NCBI RefSeq assembly: GCF_002155425.1
Contig: NZ_MUYG01000006.1
Coordinates: 1-64,000 of the forward strand
Reading direction: 5' to 3'
From: Erythrobacter donghaensis
Lineage (GTDB): Bacteria > Pseudomonadota > Alphaproteobacteria > Sphingomonadales > Sphingomonadaceae
Length of the DNA: 64,000 bases
Shown: one piece after another, positions 17,319 to 24,875 of the stretch
Layout of the letters: each line of letters begins with the position of its first letter
Numbering within the stretch: position 1 is the first letter of the stretch
The notes under the pieces: model-generated
What the model was told of the DNA's origin: nothing
Seen by the model: the letters and a program-made list of their open reading frames with translations, nothing else
Databases searched by the model: none
Made by a program: the position numbers and the translations under genes

Positions 17319-17582
17319 ATGGCCATCTACATCTTCCACCCCACCGAAACTGCCCACCGCCGCGCTGACGGCATCGGCTTCGTCGTCGCCGAGGGCGGCA
17401 GCGAAGCCGCGGCACGTGCCGCCGCCGGCAACATGATCGGAGCACCCGGCATCGACGCGTGGGCGGCTGTCCCGGTCGACCCCGGCATGGACCCTGTCGC
17501 GGTGCAAGGCCTGCCCGTCGGCAAGCCCGGTAACGCCACCTGGCCGCAGCGGACGCGCGCTGACCGCGCGCTCAACGCGTGA
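17319..17582 (+). CDS. small hypothetical island protein
   Basis: This 87-residue protein is not recognised. It begins MAIYIFHPTETAHRR and is rich in Gly, Ala and Pro, with no membrane segment. AAAGGAAATC lies before the ATG. Its stop overlaps the GTG start of the next gene, so the two are probably translated together. Confidence 0.55.
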   Translation: MAIYIFHPTETAHRRADGIGFVVAEGGSEAAARAAAGNMIGAPGIDAWAAVPVDPGMDPVAVQGLPVGKPGNATWPQRTRADRALNA

Positions 17583-17893
17583 GCGTCCTGCCCTTGGGCA
17601 TGACCGATGCGCAGTCGTACCGGGTGATCGTCGAGGGCGTCCGCGCCCTCGCCGGTCACCAGGTCATCACGTTCGGCGATGCTTGGACCGTGCTAACCGG
17701 CCTCAAGCCCGACGACATGGATCGGGAGGAGGCGCGCTTCCTCCGGTGGCTGCTGGACGAGCTCGGCTACGAGCCCCAGTGGGTGACCGAACCGGGGCGC
17801 ACGACGTTTCTGCGCCGTTGGATTCGGGACATCTGGGCAATCGACTTCAACGCGAACCTGAACCGGCCCATCAAGGTCTACGTGCCGCACTGA
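17579..17893 (+). CDS. small hypothetical island protein
   Basis: This protein has 104 residues if GTG at 17579 is used, or 97 from the ATG at 17600. It is mostly helical (EEARFLRWLLDELGY) with a basic aromatic patch (TTFLRRWIRDIWAIDF). Overlap of four bases with the preceding gene argues for co-expression. A GC-rich hairpin follows ten bases after the stop. No family is recognised. Confidence 0.55.
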   Translation: MSVLPLGMTDAQSYRVIVEGVRALAGHQVITFGDAWTVLTGLKPDDMDREEARFLRWLLDELGYEPQWVTEPGRTTFLRRWIRDIWAIDFNANLNRPIKVYVPH

Positions 17894-17902
17894 GCGAGGC
17901 GG

Positions 17903-17932
17903 GAGGCCCGGTCGTTTGCTCGGCCGGGCCTC
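17903..17932 (+). terminator. hairpin terminator candidate
   Basis: GAGGCCCGG at 17903-17911 pairs perfectly with CCGGGCCTC at 17924-17932 across a 12-nt loop. There is no T tract, so termination efficiency is uncertain. Confidence 0.45.
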
Positions 17933-18051
17933 GTCGCTTCTGGTCGCTTCGATGGCCGGTTGTGGCAGGTCGCGAGCGCGGCGCTCACCGAGCGCTCCCA
18001 CGGCAGCCGAAACGCGACAAGGCTGAGCTCCGGTAACAAGGAGACAGACCG

Positions 18052-18537
18052 ATGAAGCAGAAAATGGATGCCCAGGCCCTGCACGACCTCGTGGCCTCAA
18101 TGCACCTCAGCTACTATCAGATGGGCGGGCCGGAACGGCAGATCGACCTGATGCTGTGCGTGGTCGTACAGGGAAGGGTAGGGTTCGTCGAACTCGAAGC
18201 GGGCAACCGCGACGAATGGTACGCCAAGGCAGCCACCGTCCTGCGCGGGTTGGACGCCGACCTCTACTGTGTTGCGAGCGAGGCATGGCTGGCAGTGGCC
18301 AAGCCCATCGGCGATCCCGTAAGCCGCCTAACGCCGTCGCGGCGGTCCGACCGCATGGAGGTGGTCGCGACCGTCGCCGTGGATCGCTCGGGCAACACCG
18401 CGTCGTCGGTGAAGGTGATCGGCCGGCACTGCGAGGGTGAGCTCGCGGGCACAGTGCGGGCTCTGGCTGACTGCCAGGGCTTCGACGGTGCTGAGGGGCG
18501 GATGTTCTCGATTTTCGAGATGGCCGGGTTGACCTAG
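18052..18537 (+). CDS. hypothetical island protein
   Basis: This 161-residue soluble protein is not recognised. AAGGAG precedes the ATG at good spacing. It has an alternating beta-rich core (IDLMLCVVVQGRVGFVELE) and DLYCVASEAWLAVAKPI, and lacks a signal peptide. It is the last plus-strand gene of the block and ends four bases into the convergent gene 18534-18911. Function cannot be assigned. Confidence 0.55.
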   Translation: MKQKMDAQALHDLVASMHLSYYQMGGPERQIDLMLCVVVQGRVGFVELEAGNRDEWYAKAATVLRGLDADLYCVASEAWLAVAKPIGDPVSRLTPSRRSDRMEVVATVAVDRSGNTASSVKVIGRHCEGELAGTVRALADCQGFDGAEGRMFSIFEMAGLT

Positions 18538-18911
18538 ATTTGGGCCATCCGGCTCACTTCGCCCTGTAGCCGCTCAAGGGACACTGCCATCGCGTCGGCG
18601 CGTGGCAGGGCAAGTTCGTTCAACACTCTGAAGGCGACGCGCTCGTCGAGGTCATCGATGAGCGTCTCGTTGACCCTCTCGCCGCCGATCCGAAATACTC
18701 GGTACACAAGGACACGCCCCGTGAAGCGGTCGCCTGCGGCAGTGGGTCCGTCGAGCGCGTAGCCAAGCGCGGCGATGCGCGCACGATCCAATCCTGCGAA
18801 GACTTCGATGAGCGGTGGACGTGCCGCGCCATACTCGCCGGGTTCCCGGAGACGATGTACCTCGAAGGTCGTCCCTCTCTCATTGCCAGATGTGGCCGCG
18901 GTCGTTCTCAT
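18534..18911 (-). CDS. hypothetical protein, start uncertain
   Basis: The frame runs from 19034, overlapping the end of the gene upstream; the ATG at 18911 gives 125 residues and a 49-bp gap. No convincing ribosome site supports either start. The product has mixed alpha/beta composition (EYGAARPPLIEVFAGLDRARI, VLVYRVFRIGGERVNETL) and is soluble. It follows a secreted-protein gene on the same strand and may be its operon partner. No family recognised. Confidence 0.45.
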   Translation of the reverse strand: MRTTAATSGNERGTTFEVHRLREPGEYGAARPPLIEVFAGLDRARIAALGYALDGPTAAGDRFTGRVLVYRVFRIGGERVNETLIDDLDERVAFRVLNELALPRADAMAVSLERLQGEVSRMAQI

Positions 18912-18960
18912 GGCGGCGACCAAAGCAGCACAAGGCGCGACTGCCAAACCTGCGATCGGT

Positions 18961-19647
18961 TTAACTTGCCGCAGTTGTGATCCCGCATTCAGCAAGGCCA
19001 CGTCGGAACGACTCGTCGAGCTTGATCGGGACATGGCCTTCGTCGGTTGTGTATTGGCCGACGCGGTTCGCTGCGCCGCTCGGAAGGCCGTAGGCCGGTG
19101 CAGCCTGCGCCTGCCGGTAGATCAGCGCCTGGCCGCCAAGCATCTCGTCCAGCATCTCGCGGGCAAAATCGCCACTGGCCACCGTGCTCGTCGCTGTCAT
19201 CGATGCGACGATGTTGCCGGTGCTCGCCATCGCCTCCTCGACCTTCTTGTCCGTCTCGGCGTCACCAGTCTTCAGGGATGGGCCGAACATCGAACTTCCA
19301 GCCAAGGCGGGATTGTCAACGGCCCGCAGCGTCCGGTGCGGGTTCTGATCGACGCGCCAGAGGATGTCGCCGGTCGGCACGCGGTAGGTGCCGCCCGAAC
19401 TCACCCCGACCAGCAAGCCCAGCTTCGAGTTGTTCTCGACCACTGGATAGAGGAAGCCGAAGCGCGAGTACTTCAGCCTTCCGACGGAGTCGTAGGCGGT
19501 GACGACGCAGCTGCTGTCGCCTGTGATCGGGTCCGATGTCCGGCTGACCGACCAGACCTCGCGGGGCTTCTTCTTTGCGTCGGCTGCGACCGGTAGGATC
19601 ATGGCAGCCAAAGCAGCGAGCACGGCAAGACGGAAAACTACACTCAT
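18961..19647 (-). CDS. secreted hypothetical protein
   Basis: This 228-residue protein begins MSVVFRLAVLAALAAMILPV, a clear signal peptide with likely cleavage after ADA near residue 24. The mature part contains a beta-rich region (VWSVSRTSDPITGDSSCVVT, FGFLYPVVENNSKLGLLVGV) and a helical C-terminal half. The frame opens to 19809, but the ATG at 19647 has GGAG upstream and places the signal peptide at the start. An exported protein is unusual for a satellite core, so it is probably cargo acting in the envelope. No family is recognised. Confidence 0.6.
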   Translation of the reverse strand: MSVVFRLAVLAALAAMILPVAADAKKKPREVWSVSRTSDPITGDSSCVVTAYDSVGRLKYSRFGFLYPVVENNSKLGLLVGVSSGGTYRVPTGDILWRVDQNPHRTLRAVDNPALAGSSMFGPSLKTGDAETDKKVEEAMASTGNIVASMTATSTVASGDFAREMLDEMLGGQALIYRQAQAAPAYGLPSGAANRVGQYTTDEGHVPIKLDESFRRGLAECGITTAAS

Positions 19648-19728
19648 CAGGCACTCCACTGTCGGCATCTCTTGGATCGGGCATATAGTCCCTAGACCCT
19701 GTCGCAAAGAGCCTTGCTCTGTCCACCA

Positions 19729-19935
19729 ATGGAATGGGGTAGGATCGTGGGCGCAAATGTGCGGCGCATCCGGGTCGCGCGTGGGCTGACCCAGGAGCAG
19801 CTTGCCCATGATGCCGAGATCGACCTGACCTACCTCGGTGGCATCGAGCGTGGGCGTAGGAACCCGTCTGTCGAGGTCTTAGGCAGGATCGCGCATGCTC
19901 TCAAAGTGCGGCCAGATGAGTTGTTCCGCGACTGA
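19729..19935 (+). CDS. XRE-family transcription regulator
   Basis: This protein has about 68 residues and consists almost entirely of a Cro/C1-type helix-turn-helix: ANVRRIRVARGLTQEQLAHD, DLTYLGGIERGRRNPSVEVL, then ALKVRPDELF. A TTG start at 19714 would add five residues. It converges with the C5 methyltransferase gene, whose stop is 77 bp away. Its size is that of restriction-modification controller proteins, so it may time expression of the neighbouring nuclease, though its place downstream of that operon is unusual for this. Confidence 0.8.
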   Translation: MEWGRIVGANVRRIRVARGLTQEQLAHDAEIDLTYLGGIERGRRNPSVEVLGRIAHALKVRPDELFRD

Positions 19936-20011
19936 CTTGCCAGATGCGAAGATGACCGCATCACTGCCGATGATTACGGCCTTGTCATCGCAGCATCTGC
20001 TCCGGCGCTAG

Positions 20012-21217
20012 CTAGAAATAAGCCTTAGCCAAGGCGACAGCCAACGTGGCAGCCAGGACCGGTGGAACCGCATTTCCCACTTGAGTGAACTGCCGAGCAG
20101 TGGGGCCCAAGAACACGTAGTCATCCGGGAACGTTTGCAACCGAGCGCATTCACGTACGCTCAAAGTTCTCGGTATCTCAGGGTGCAAGTGAGAGCGACC
20201 GCCCCCGTTGGTGCCACCCGCAATTACCGTCTTTGAGGGTAGAGTCGGATCGAGCCGATCAACTCGCCCTAGCTGGTCACGTTGGCCATAGTTGAGACGC
20301 GCGTATCGCTCAATGGACCCAGCCTTGTGCGACCGAGTTTCGTGGTTGGGAAGCCCATTGGGCAAGCTCTTCAGAACGCTCCCGCAGCCCACATGTTCTT
20401 TCTTGCTCGGCACCTTGAACTCGCCATTGGTTCGTGAGCCGACAACAAAGAGCCTCTCCCGATACTGCGGGACTCCATAATCTGCGGCGTTGAAGACCGT
20501 CGGCTCGTTTACGACGTATCCCGCCTTCTCGAGTAGTTTGATCGCGGCGGCCAACTGCTCACCGCCGTCGAGATCGCGCAGGCCGGACACATTTTCAACG
20601 ACGAAGACCTTCGGCTTAAAGTGTAGAATGAGGTTCACGTAGTCAAAGAGAAGGTTGCCGTTCTTCTCGTGCGCGAACCCGACCCGTTTGAAATTTTCAC
20701 CAGAACGAGAGAAGCGCTGATTTGCGGCTATGCTAAACGGCTGGCAAGGTGGCCCTCCTACGAAAATGCCTTCAAATGGCGTGTCGACGAGCGGCTCCAG
20801 CGCCAGCACGACTTCGTCGAACTTCGACACATCACCCGTACCAAAAGGAGGGCCAAACACCTTCCAAGAGGGTCGGTTCTTCCTAAGCGTACGGCAGAAT
20901 ATTTCATTATACTCGAAGGCCGCCACGTTCTCGAAACCGACCTGCTCGAACCCAAGGTCCATCCCCCCACAACCCGTGAAAAAGCTTACAATCGGCACCC
21001 CATCGACAAGCTTTTGGAAATCTCCGAGCTCGGTTGGCCTGCCCCCTTTCCAAGCTTTTTCGCTCGATTTCTTATAGGTCAGGTCATCGTAGGTCCATCC
21101 GGCTGCTTCCAGCGTAGCTGCAAGATCTCCGCCTGACCTTTCCGCCTGATCGATCAGGGCTTGCTGCGAGCATGCCTCTTTGTCCAAAGCCCGCGTCCTG
21201 AGTTGCGCAGCTGTCAT
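20012..21217 (-). CDS. dcm: DNA (cytosine-5-)-methyltransferase
   Basis: This 401-residue enzyme methylates C5 of cytosine in a specific site and protects host DNA from the partner nuclease. Motif I is SFFTGCGGMDLGFEQVGF at about 78-95, motif IV GGPPCQPFS has the catalytic Cys158, motif VI is ENVSGL, motif VIII YRERLFVVGSR, and motif X QVGNAVPP. An extra N-terminal stretch of about 75 residues precedes motif I. The target-recognition region between motifs VIII and IX is short. The ATG overlaps the stop of the HNH gene by four bases, so nuclease and methylase form one operon. Confidence 0.93.
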   Translation of the reverse strand: MTAAQLRTRALDKEACSQQALIDQAERSGGDLAATLEAAGWTYDDLTYKKSSEKAWKGGRPTELGDFQKLVDGVPIVSFFTGCGGMDLGFEQVGFENVAAFEYNEIFCRTLRKNRPSWKVFGPPFGTGDVSKFDEVVLALEPLVDTPFEGIFVGGPPCQPFSIAANQRFSRSGENFKRVGFAHEKNGNLLFDYVNLILHFKPKVFVVENVSGLRDLDGGEQLAAAIKLLEKAGYVVNEPTVFNAADYGVPQYRERLFVVGSRTNGEFKVPSKKEHVGCGSVLKSLPNGLPNHETRSHKAGSIERYARLNYGQRDQLGRVDRLDPTLPSKTVIAGGTNGGGRSHLHPEIPRTLSVRECARLQTFPDDYVFLGPTARQFTQVGNAVPPVLAATLAVALAKAYF

Positions 21218-22410
21218 GGTTCATTCCTCAAATCTTTGGCCTCGTCGTAAACGGCACGGGCCTCGGCAGCATCCGTGAAGTCTTTCCGACCCTTTGCCTT
21301 CAACCACTGCGCGTAGAAGCGGTGGACGGCGCGGTGGCAGGTTGGGCAAACAGCAACCAGGTCGCCAAGGACCGTGCCGCCCTTGTCAGACCTTGTACCG
21401 GAACAAAGCGGTAACACGTGATGAATGTCAAGTACACGGTCTGACCATGGGAACTCGCTGTTTGTGTCCCTGTTACAGAAGTCGCATGTGGTGGTCGGGT
21501 TCTTGTCGAAGAAGGCCTTGCGCACCGCCGCGTTGCGCTCAAGAACGATATGCGTTTTCTCGACCCTTGTGCCCTCTGAGAAGCCCGCTTCAACTGTCTC
21601 GTCCAGTACGGACTTGGCGAAGTCAATATCGAGCTCGGCCACGGCGCTCTCGAAGAGACCCGCGACCCGCATGATCTCCTGCTCGCTATCGCCCTTCTGG
21701 GCGCCGCGAATTGCCTGCAGGCTTTCGAACAGGTCTAGCGCGTCTTCGTCATCCAGGGTCACGATAACCTCAGAGGAAGAGGCTGAAAGGTAAGACAACT
21801 GGCCGATCACTTGGATGCTCTCGCGCGCCTGCCGATGGTCAGCTGACGACCACTGCTTCTTGGCCAAGGCTAAGTATGCCGATTGGCCTTCATCCCCCAC
21901 GAACCCGCTCTTCTCGTAAGCGCCCAAAATTTCGCGGATCGGAACAATGGGCTCGCCTATGACAGAGCGGGCAATCAGAAACTTTAGAGTGAATAGCAGC
22001 GGGAACCGAGGCGAAGCGCTCGGAGCCCACTCTTGGAACGACGGAGCGGGGTCAGTGAACGCCTGAGCGAGAAAGTGGAAGTAGTCGTCAGAAGTTACGA
22101 CGCCATCTTGGGCTAGGAGTTGGGCTACACGTGTCGGCCTTGCCACTCCGCCGATCTTTGCGACGAGCATCGCAGTCCGAAATACTCGCGAGTAATTTCG
22201 CCACGGCGGGTAAGCAGCGTCCGCGGGAAGGAACGGAAGGCCCGTGGCTGAAACGAGCGGGCCACGCGAAGCTGACCGAAGGTCGTTCCCGACAGCAAAC
22301 TTCGCAATCTTACGCAGTTCATCGAACTGGAAGTACTCGATGCGTCCCTGATCGAAGCGCCACATGAGCAACGGCGTAACAAAAGCCCTACGGGCGATCC
22401 AGAGCGGCAC
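21214..22410 (-). CDS. HNH restriction endonuclease, partner of the C5 methyltransferase
   Basis: This 398-residue protein has a C-terminal HNH nuclease domain with two CxxC zinc pairs (CDFCNRDTN and CPTCHRAVHRF) around the catalytic DIHHVLPLCSG. The large N-terminal part, about 300 residues, shows no known domain and presumably recognises DNA. The gene precedes the methyltransferase with a four-base overlap, typical of type II systems. The assigned start is GTG at 22410; the ATG at 22365 is an alternative, and neither has a strong ribosome site. It is the island gene closest to tRNA-Lys. Confidence 0.85.
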   Translation of the reverse strand: MPLWIARRAFVTPLLMWRFDQGRIEYFQFDELRKIAKFAVGNDLRSASRGPLVSATGLPFLPADAAYPPWRNYSRVFRTAMLVAKIGGVARPTRVAQLLAQDGVVTSDDYFHFLAQAFTDPAPSFQEWAPSASPRFPLLFTLKFLIARSVIGEPIVPIREILGAYEKSGFVGDEGQSAYLALAKKQWSSADHRQARESIQVIGQLSYLSASSSEVIVTLDDEDALDLFESLQAIRGAQKGDSEQEIMRVAGLFESAVAELDIDFAKSVLDETVEAGFSEGTRVEKTHIVLERNAAVRKAFFDKNPTTTCDFCNRDTNSEFPWSDRVLDIHHVLPLCSGTRSDKGGTVLGDLVAVCPTCHRAVHRFYAQWLKAKGRKDFTDAAEARAVYDEAKDLRNEP

Positions 22411-22534
22411 TCAACAAGGCTGAGGAAAACGGCGCTCGTCGCTGTGTAGCGGTGCTTAATCGGTACTCGATCGTCGATCGGGCTGCCGTTAGCCGCGCTG
22501 CCGATCCTTAAATATATGAAAAATAAATAGAAAA

Positions 22535-22581
22535 ATGGTGAGCCCGACAGGATTCGAACCTGTGACCCGCTGATTAAAAGT
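22535..22581 (-). repeat. attachment site within tRNA-Lys
   Basis: This is the second copy of the 47-bp direct repeat, covering the tRNA from the anticodon arm to one base past CCA. The distance between copies is 13,979 bp, the predicted size of the excised circle. Confidence 0.92.
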
Positions 22582-22611
22582 CAGCTGCTCTACCTACTGA
22601 GCTACGGGCCC
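22536..22611 (-). tRNA. tRNA-Lys (anticodon TTT)
   Basis: This 76-nt cloverleaf reads from GGGCCCG at 22611 to the encoded CCA at 22536-22538. The acceptor stem pairs GGGCCCG with CGGGCTC (one G-U), the anticodon loop is CTTTTAA, and the T arm contains GGTTCGAATCC. It is the insertion target of the island: its 3' part is duplicated at 8556-8602. The tRNA is intact. Confidence 0.96.
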
Positions 22612-22643
22612 ACATCTGCGCCGCGTGGTTGCGGCCGGCGCGC

Positions 22644-23132
22644 TCACCTAGGCAGGGGGCGCGGGCGGGTCAAGCGGGCTTGGTGGTGGGTGAGCGTCAA
22701 AGCGCCGTTCGGACCGCGCCAATGCGGGGCGATGGTGCAGGCCGGATCGAGCACGAAGCGGCGCTGCCTGAAGGCGGGATGCGGGATGGCAAGCCCCGCG
22801 CTGCGCCATGCGCCGCCGCTCCACAGGATGATGTCGCAGTCGAGCACCCGGTCGCCCCAGCGCTGCCCGCGCCGCCGCCCGAAGGCGCGCTCGGTGTGCT
22901 TGAGCGCAGCGAGCAGCGCGGGCGGATCGAGTTCGCTTTCCAGCACCACTGCGGCATTGGCGAAGCGGCGCTGCGCCGCGCCCATCGCGGGAGTCGCGAT
23001 CACGGGCGAGCGCGCGGTGACGGTGCCGAAAGCGGAAAGCTCCTCCATCGCCGCACGCACCACCCCCTCGGGCGGGCCATAGATATGGTGCCGCCGGTTG
23101 CTGCCGAACGCGATCAGATAGGTGCTGCTCAG
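22644..23132 (-). CDS. folK: 2-amino-4-hydroxy-6-hydroxymethyldihydropteridine pyrophosphokinase
   Basis: FolK transfers pyrophosphate from ATP to hydroxymethyldihydropterin in folate synthesis. The N-terminus STYLIAFGSNRRHHIYGPP and the motif RVLDCDIILW identify the family; about 162 residues is normal. No ATG, GTG or TTG occurs between the upstream region and the conserved N-terminus; the best candidate start is CTG at 23130-23132, two bases after the aguB stop, with GGAC and GAGG nearby. Translation is probably coupled to aguB. A short frameshift in the assembly is the other explanation. Confidence 0.82.
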   Translation of the reverse strand: MSSTYLIAFGSNRRHHIYGPPEGVVRAAMEELSAFGTVTARSPVIATPAMGAAQRRFANAAVVLESELDPPALLAALKHTERAFGRRRGQRWGDRVLDCDIILWSGGAWRSAGLAIPHPAFRQRRFVLDPACTIAPHWRGPNGALTLTHHQARLTRPRPLPR

Positions 23133-23134
23133 CC

Positions 23135-24013
23135 TCAGATGTCCTGCGAAATCCGCCCGTAAAGCTGCGGACGGCGGTCGCGGAAGAAGCCCATCCCTGC
23201 GCGGTGCTTGGCCGCGCGCGCCAGATCGAGCCGGGCGGTCAGCACGCCGGTCTCCTCCTTGCTGAACAGCGCGAGGTCGTCCCCCCACTCGTCGGTGATG
23301 AAGGAGTGGCCGTAGAAGCTCTGGGCGCGGTCCTCCGGCCCTTCGTGGCCGATGCGGTTGGCGGCGACCACCGGCATGCAGTTCGACACCGAATGTCCGA
23401 TCATCGCGCGCCGCCACATGCGGCTGGTGTCGAGATCGGCGTCATAGGGCTCCGAACCGATCGCGGTGGGATAGAGCAGCACTTCGGCGCCCATCAGCGC
23501 CATCACCCGCGCGCATTCGGGATACCACTGGTCCCAGCAGATGCCCACGCCAACCTTGACTGGCGCGCCGCCCTCCCCGGGCACGTCCCACACCTTGAAG
23601 CCATCATTGCCGGGGCGGAAATAGTATTTTTCCTCGTAGCCCGGCCCGTCGGGAATGTGGCTCTTGCGATAGGTGCCGATGATCTGCCCGTCCGGGCCGA
23701 TCATCGCGAGTGTGTTGTAATAGTGGTGCCCGTCACGCTCGAACAAGCTGGTGGGGATCGTCACCTTCAGCTTGGCGGCGAGCGCCTGCATCGCGATCAC
23801 GCTGGGGTGCTCGGCGGTCGGGCGGGCGAGCGCGAACAGCGCCTCGTCTTCCTCGCGGCAGAAGTACTCGCCGCTGAACAGCTCGGGCGGCAGGATCAGC
23901 TGCGCGCCTTGTGCCGCCGCCTCTTCGACGAGAGCGGCGACGGCGGCAATGTTGGCGGCTTCGTCAGGCGAGCTGAGAGCAAGCTGGAGCGCGGCGACGG
24001 TGATGGCGGTCAT
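23135..24013 (-). CDS. aguB: N-carbamoylputrescine amidase
   Basis: This 292-residue nitrilase-superfamily enzyme hydrolyses N-carbamoylputrescine to putrescine, carbon dioxide and ammonia. The catalytic triad is visible: Glu44 in LPPELFSGEY, Lys117 in TYRKSHIPD and Cys159 in VGICWDQWYPE. KSHIPDGPGYEEKYYF and the C-terminal RDRRPQLY are characteristic of AguB rather than other nitrilases. It sits directly upstream of folK. No agmatine deiminase gene is in the window, so the rest of the pathway is elsewhere. Confidence 0.93.
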   Translation of the reverse strand: MTAITVAALQLALSSPDEAANIAAVAALVEEAAAQGAQLILPPELFSGEYFCREEDEALFALARPTAEHPSVIAMQALAAKLKVTIPTSLFERDGHHYYNTLAMIGPDGQIIGTYRKSHIPDGPGYEEKYYFRPGNDGFKVWDVPGEGGAPVKVGVGICWDQWYPECARVMALMGAEVLLYPTAIGSEPYDADLDTSRMWRRAMIGHSVSNCMPVVAANRIGHEGPEDRAQSFYGHSFITDEWGDDLALFSKEETGVLTARLDLARAAKHRAGMGFFRDRRPQLYGRISQDI

Positions 24014-24023
24014 GCGCGCGCCA

Positions 24024-24770
24024 TTACTTTGCCCGCAGCGCGAAGTCCACTTGCACGCTGACCGTGCTGGTCGTCTGGCCGGGCTGGATGATGCCGCCCG
24101 ATTCGAATGCAGCCTCCTCCGGTGGCGCCATTTGCGGCATCATCGGAGGCGGCGGCGGCGCGCCGGGGATGTACCGATTGCCCTGCATACCCCCCGCATC
24201 GCGGATATAGAGCACGCGGGAAATCTCCATGCCCGCTGCCTTGGCATAGGCCTCGGCGCGCTTGCGGGCGTTGGCATAGGCGGCGGCATAAGCGGAGTTG
24301 GCAGCCGCTTCGGGATCGGTCATGCGCAGGTCCGGGCCGCTCATCACATTGGCGCCCGCGCCCGTCGCGGCGGCAACCGCGGCATCGGCCTTGGCGATGT
24401 CGCGCACGGTGACCGCGACGATGTTGCTCGCCTGATACTGGCCCTTGCGGTCGCCCCATTCGATCCGCTGGATGTTGACCGCGCGGGTCTGGATGTCCTT
24501 TTCCGCGACTCCTGCCGCCTTGAGCGCGGCGAGCAGCGCGGCAATATCCTCGCGGTTGGCGGCGCTGGCCGCTTCGCCCGTCCGACCGAAATTCTCGACG
24601 CCGACCTGGAAGAAGGCCTGATCGGGCCGCGTCTCGGCCTCGCCTGTGGCGCTCACCGACAGCAGGGTTTCCTGCCGGTCGACGCCGCGCGGATCGGCGA
24701 CGGCGCTGCCGCAGGCGGCGAGCATCAGCGGCGCGGTCAGAGCAGGAATCAGGGCAAGGCGACGTTGCAT
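24024..24770 (-). CDS. SIMPL-domain (DUF541) lipoprotein
   Basis: This 248-residue exported protein has a lipobox (LMLAACGS) at about residues 16-22, predicting attachment to a membrane after signal peptidase II cleavage. The rest is a SIMPL/DUF541 domain, starting LLSVSATGEAETRPDQAFFQ and ending STVSVQVDFALRAK, with a proline- and methionine-rich insertion (PGAPPPPPMMPQMAPP) near the C-terminus. The family is periplasmic and poorly understood, linked to stress tolerance in a few species. It is ten bases upstream of aguB on the same strand. Confidence 0.88.
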   Translation of the reverse strand: MQRRLALIPALTAPLMLAACGSAVADPRGVDRQETLLSVSATGEAETRPDQAFFQVGVENFGRTGEAASAANREDIAALLAALKAAGVAEKDIQTRAVNIQRIEWGDRKGQYQASNIVAVTVRDIAKADAAVAAATGAGANVMSGPDLRMTDPEAAANSAYAAAYANARKRAEAYAKAAGMEISRVLYIRDAGGMQGNRYIPGAPPPPPMMPQMAPPEEAAFESGGIIQPGQTTSTVSVQVDFALRAK

Positions 24771-24839
24771 AGGGCTCTCCCAGTGCCGGGCCGGATTATC
24801 CCGCCCGCAAGGATCGCCTTTTTTCCGCCGCCGGGTGAA

Positions 24840-24871
24840 CGCGGGGTGAAGCGCCGACGCTCCACCCCGCG
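24840..24871 (-). terminator. hairpin terminator candidate
   Basis: A nine-base perfect stem (CGCGGGGTG with CACCCCGCG) starts four bases after the stop of the methyltransferase gene 24876-25763. No U tract follows, so it may work with Rho. Confidence 0.45.
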
Positions 24872-24875
24872 CGCA

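Larger units (their letters stand above)
8556..22581. mobile_element. 14-kb integrative island in tRNA-Lys, phage-satellite-like
   Basis: A 47-bp direct repeat, identical at 8556-8602 and 22535-22581, bounds the region. The right copy is the 3' part of an intact tRNA-Lys, so the element recreated the tRNA on insertion. An integrase gene lies just inside the left copy. The order integrase, two AlpA/excisionase-like genes, primase-helicase, small unknown genes, and cargo resembles Gram-negative phage-inducible islands and P4-type satellites. No capsid, tail or large terminase gene is recognised. Cargo is a type II restriction-modification pair at the tRNA end. Satellite nature is inference; the island boundaries are directly visible. 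Confidence 0.85.
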
